Below are positions 62,220-64,000 of a stretch of 64,000 nucleotides of DNA, in pieces. This DNA is from Amphibacillus cookii (GTDB lineage: Bacteria; Bacillota; Bacilli; Bacillales; Amphibacillaceae): assembly GCF_016908375.1 (NCBI RefSeq), contig NZ_JAFBDS010000008.1:124001-188000 (forward strand). Direction: 5' to 3'. Within the stretch, counting starts at the first letter, position 1, and the number at the start of each line of letters is the position of its first letter. The notes beneath the pieces are model-generated. The model did not search any database. It was not told the DNA's origin and was given only the letters and a program-made list of their open reading frames with translations. A program made the position numbers and the translations under genes.

Positions 62220-64000
62220 ATGCTTAATAAATTTTTTCTAAAAATGAAAGCGATTGCGTTTGTCGGTATTGTATTTGTGGTTTTTTTAGCGTTAGCAAAT
62301 GATGTGTATGCCGCTAACCAACTAAATAAAGTAAATTATTCCAGAGATACCATTTATCAAATTGTGACAGATCGATTCCTTGACGGTGATCCTTCTAATA
62401 ACCCTGATGGCGCATTGTATAGCGAAACAGATTTGCATAAATACATGGGGGGTGATTGGAAAGGGATAACAGAAAAGATAGAAGATCATTACTTTTCTGA
62501 TCTAGGGATTACTGCATTATGGATTTCTCAACCCGTTGAGAATGTTTATGCTGTTCATCCTGAAGGCTATACCTCTTATCATGGTTATTGGGCTAGGGAT
62601 TATAAGAAAACCAATCCATTCTATGGGAGCTTTAATGACTTTGATGAGTTAATATCTACGGCGCATAGCCATGGCATTAAAATAATTATGGATTTTACAC
62701 CCAATCACTCATCTCCAGCCTTGAAAACGGATAGTGATTATGTAGAAAATGGAGCTATTTATGACAATGGATCATTAATTGGTAATTACTCAAATGATTT
62801 GGATTTATTCCATCATAACGGTGGGACGGATTTTTCATCTTATGAAGATGGTATTTATCGAAATCTATATGATCTAGCTGATTATGATTTACAAAATCAA
62901 ACCATCGATCAATATCTTAAAGAATCGATAGAGTTGTGGCTAGACAAAGGGATTGATGGCATAAGAGTGGATGCCGTAAAGCATATGTCACAGGGCTGGC
63001 AAGAAACCTTAACCAATCACATTTATTCCTATCAACCTGTCTTTACATTCGGTGAATGGTTTTTAGGTGAAAATGAAATCGATCCTAGAAATCACTATTT
63101 TGCCAATGAGAGTGGTATGAGTTTGCTAGACTTTCAATTTGGACAACAAATTAGAGGCGTACTTATGTCTAAAGAAGATGATTGGACCGATTTTCATACG
63201 ATGATTGAAGATACATCCAATAGCTATAACGAAGTCATTGATCAAGTCACATTTATTGATAATCATGATATGGGTAGGTTCCATCATGAAGATCGTGCAC
63301 AGATAAATACAGATTTGGCTTTGGCTGTCCTCCTCACTTCTCGAGGTGTCCCAACGATTTATTATGGTACAGAACACTATTTAACAGGTGAATCTGATCC
63401 AGAAAACAGAAAGCCCATGCCTAGTTTTGATCGAACAACAACAGCTTATCAAATAATAAGTAAGTTAGCACATTTGCGTCAATCAAACCCAGCTTTAGGT
63501 TATGGTACAACAACAGAACGTTGGCTTAATGAAGACGTCTATATATTTGAGAGAAAATTTGGTGACAATGTCGTGGTTACTGCTGTAAATAGTGGTGAGC
63601 AAAGTTACACCATTAATAATCTTCAGACATCATTATTAAAAGGTACCCATCCCGATGTATTAGAAGGTTTAATGGGTGGGGATGCTCTTCAGGTAGATGA
63701 AAAAGGGCAAGCCAGCACGTTTGAATTAAACGCAAATGAAGTAGCGGTTTGGGAAGTAACCGCCGAATCAAACACACCATTAATTGGCCATGTCGGCCCA
63801 ATGGTGGGGCAAGCTGGAAATGAAATTACGATAAGCGGCGAAGGCTTTGGCGAAGGACAAGGCACAGTACTGTTCGGCGGTGATCAAGCGAGTATTGTAT
63901 CTTGGGGAGATTCAGAAATAGTAGTCAATGTTCCTGATATACCTGGTAATCACTATAACATTGAAGTCGTAACAAATGATAATCAGGAAAGTAACCCTTA
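62220..64000 (+). CDS. Cyclodextrin glucanotransferase (secreted, GH13), 3' end beyond window
   Basis: About 593 residues are visible; no stop is reached. A signal peptide (hydrophobic ~8-27, cleavage near VYA-ANQ) is followed by the GH13 (A/B) domains with the four conserved regions: [21 protein letters not shown] (nucleophile Asp), FTFGEWF (acid/base Glu) and TFIDNHDM (Asp). RNLYDLADY includes the aromatic residue corresponding to Tyr195, which directs cyclisation and separates CGTases from other amylases. After domain C follows the TIG/IPT domain D ([19 protein letters not shown]); a CBM20 domain E should follow beyond the end. ATG 62220 has GAAAGG upstream. The enzyme makes cyclodextrins and maltodextrins from starch for the malEFG importer. 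Confidence 0.9.
   Translation, partial: MLNKFFLKMKAIAFVGIVFVVFLALANDVYAANQLNKVNYSRDTIYQIVTDRFLDGDPSNNPDGALYSETDLHKYMGGDWKGITEKIEDHYFSDLGITALWISQPVENVYAVHPEGYTSYHGYWARDYKKTNPFYGSFNDFDELISTAHSHGIKIIMDFTPNHSSPALKTDSDYVENGAIYDNGSLIGNYSNDLDLFHHNGGTDFSSYEDGIYRNLYDLADYDLQNQTIDQYLKESIELWLDKGIDGIRVDAVKHMSQGWQETLTNHIYSYQPVFTFGEWFLGENEIDPRNHYFANESGMSLLDFQFGQQIRGVLMSKEDDWTDFHTMIEDTSNSYNEVIDQVTFIDNHDMGRFHHEDRAQINTDLALAVLLTSRGVPTIYYGTEHYLTGESDPENRKPMPSFDRTTTAYQIISKLAHLRQSNPALGYGTTTERWLNEDVYIFERKFGDNVVVTAVNSGEQSYTINNLQTSLLKGTHPDVLEGLMGGDALQVDEKGQASTFELNANEVAVWEVTAESNTPLIGHVGPMVGQAGNEITISGEGFGEGQGTVLFGGDQASIVSWGDSEIVVNVPDIPGNHYNIEVVTNDNQESNP

Overview
The window looks like chromosome from a low-GC Gram-positive, endospore-forming and motile member of the Bacillaceae. 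The main evidence is Bacillus-type ribosome binding sites throughout, a splA-splB spore photoproduct lyase pair, a YtvA-type LOV photoreceptor, three chemoreceptors, and the gene order MoxR ATPase - DUF58 - transglutaminase - guaA, which is the yeaC-yeaD-yebA-guaA order of Bacillus subtilis. I cannot name the species. No rRNA, tRNA, prophage or CRISPR array was seen.

Layout, left to right. 0.1-3.9 kb: a five-gene ABC-2 type export cassette framed by two secreted or anchored proteins. 4.1-5.0 kb: a dead ISL3-type transposase. 5.1-7.0 kb: a TetR regulator, a Rossmann-fold oxidoreductase and two very short membrane-protein genes, with the same 18-bp operator in front of the three transcription starts. 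7.2-7.9 kb: remnants of a BlaI/BlaR1-like pair. 8.1-14.4 kb: guaA with a guanine riboswitch, preceded by yebA, yeaD and yeaC. 14.5-27 kb: a KtrB potassium channel subunit, the LOV photoreceptor, three methyl-accepting proteins, a reduced MacB-like ABC protein and a U32-family protein. 27-31 kb: an ABC permease-ATPase-PASTA operon. 31.7-38.5 kb: a class III aminotransferase, splAB, and a sugar-modification operon (isomerase plus two Gfo/Idh oxidoreductases) with a divergent AraC regulator. 38.9-47 kb: a full-length MacB-like transporter with its TetR repressor and twin operators, an acetate transporter, an Rpn-like protein, an rRNA methyltransferase and an AEC transporter. 47.9-55.2 kb: a MerR regulator, a lipoprotein flavin reductase of the fumarate reductase type, and a LysR / alcohol dehydrogenase / old-yellow-enzyme cluster. 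56.2-64 kb: a malEFG-type importer with a LacI regulator, divergent from a secreted cyclodextrin glucanotransferase that runs off the end.

The right end works as one system. The secreted CGTase converts starch to cyclodextrins and maltodextrins, and malEFG imports them. Both divergent transcripts carry almost the same roughly 95-nt leader: two small hairpins with compensatory base changes, a conserved linker, then a strong intrinsic terminator and an AAAGGAGG motif. This paired attenuator-like leader is the best candidate for an undescribed regulatory element.

Three intergenic repeat families are present. R1 (six copies plus one fragment, 22.8-55.5 kb) is always in the same orientation and folds into a multibranch RNA, resembling a non-autonomous IS200/IS605-type element with an omega-RNA-like fold. 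R2 (two copies) is a Bacillaceae-type hairpin repeat. R3 is a 41-bp tandem unit containing GCGATCGC, found both in the guaA leader and near 55.8 kb.
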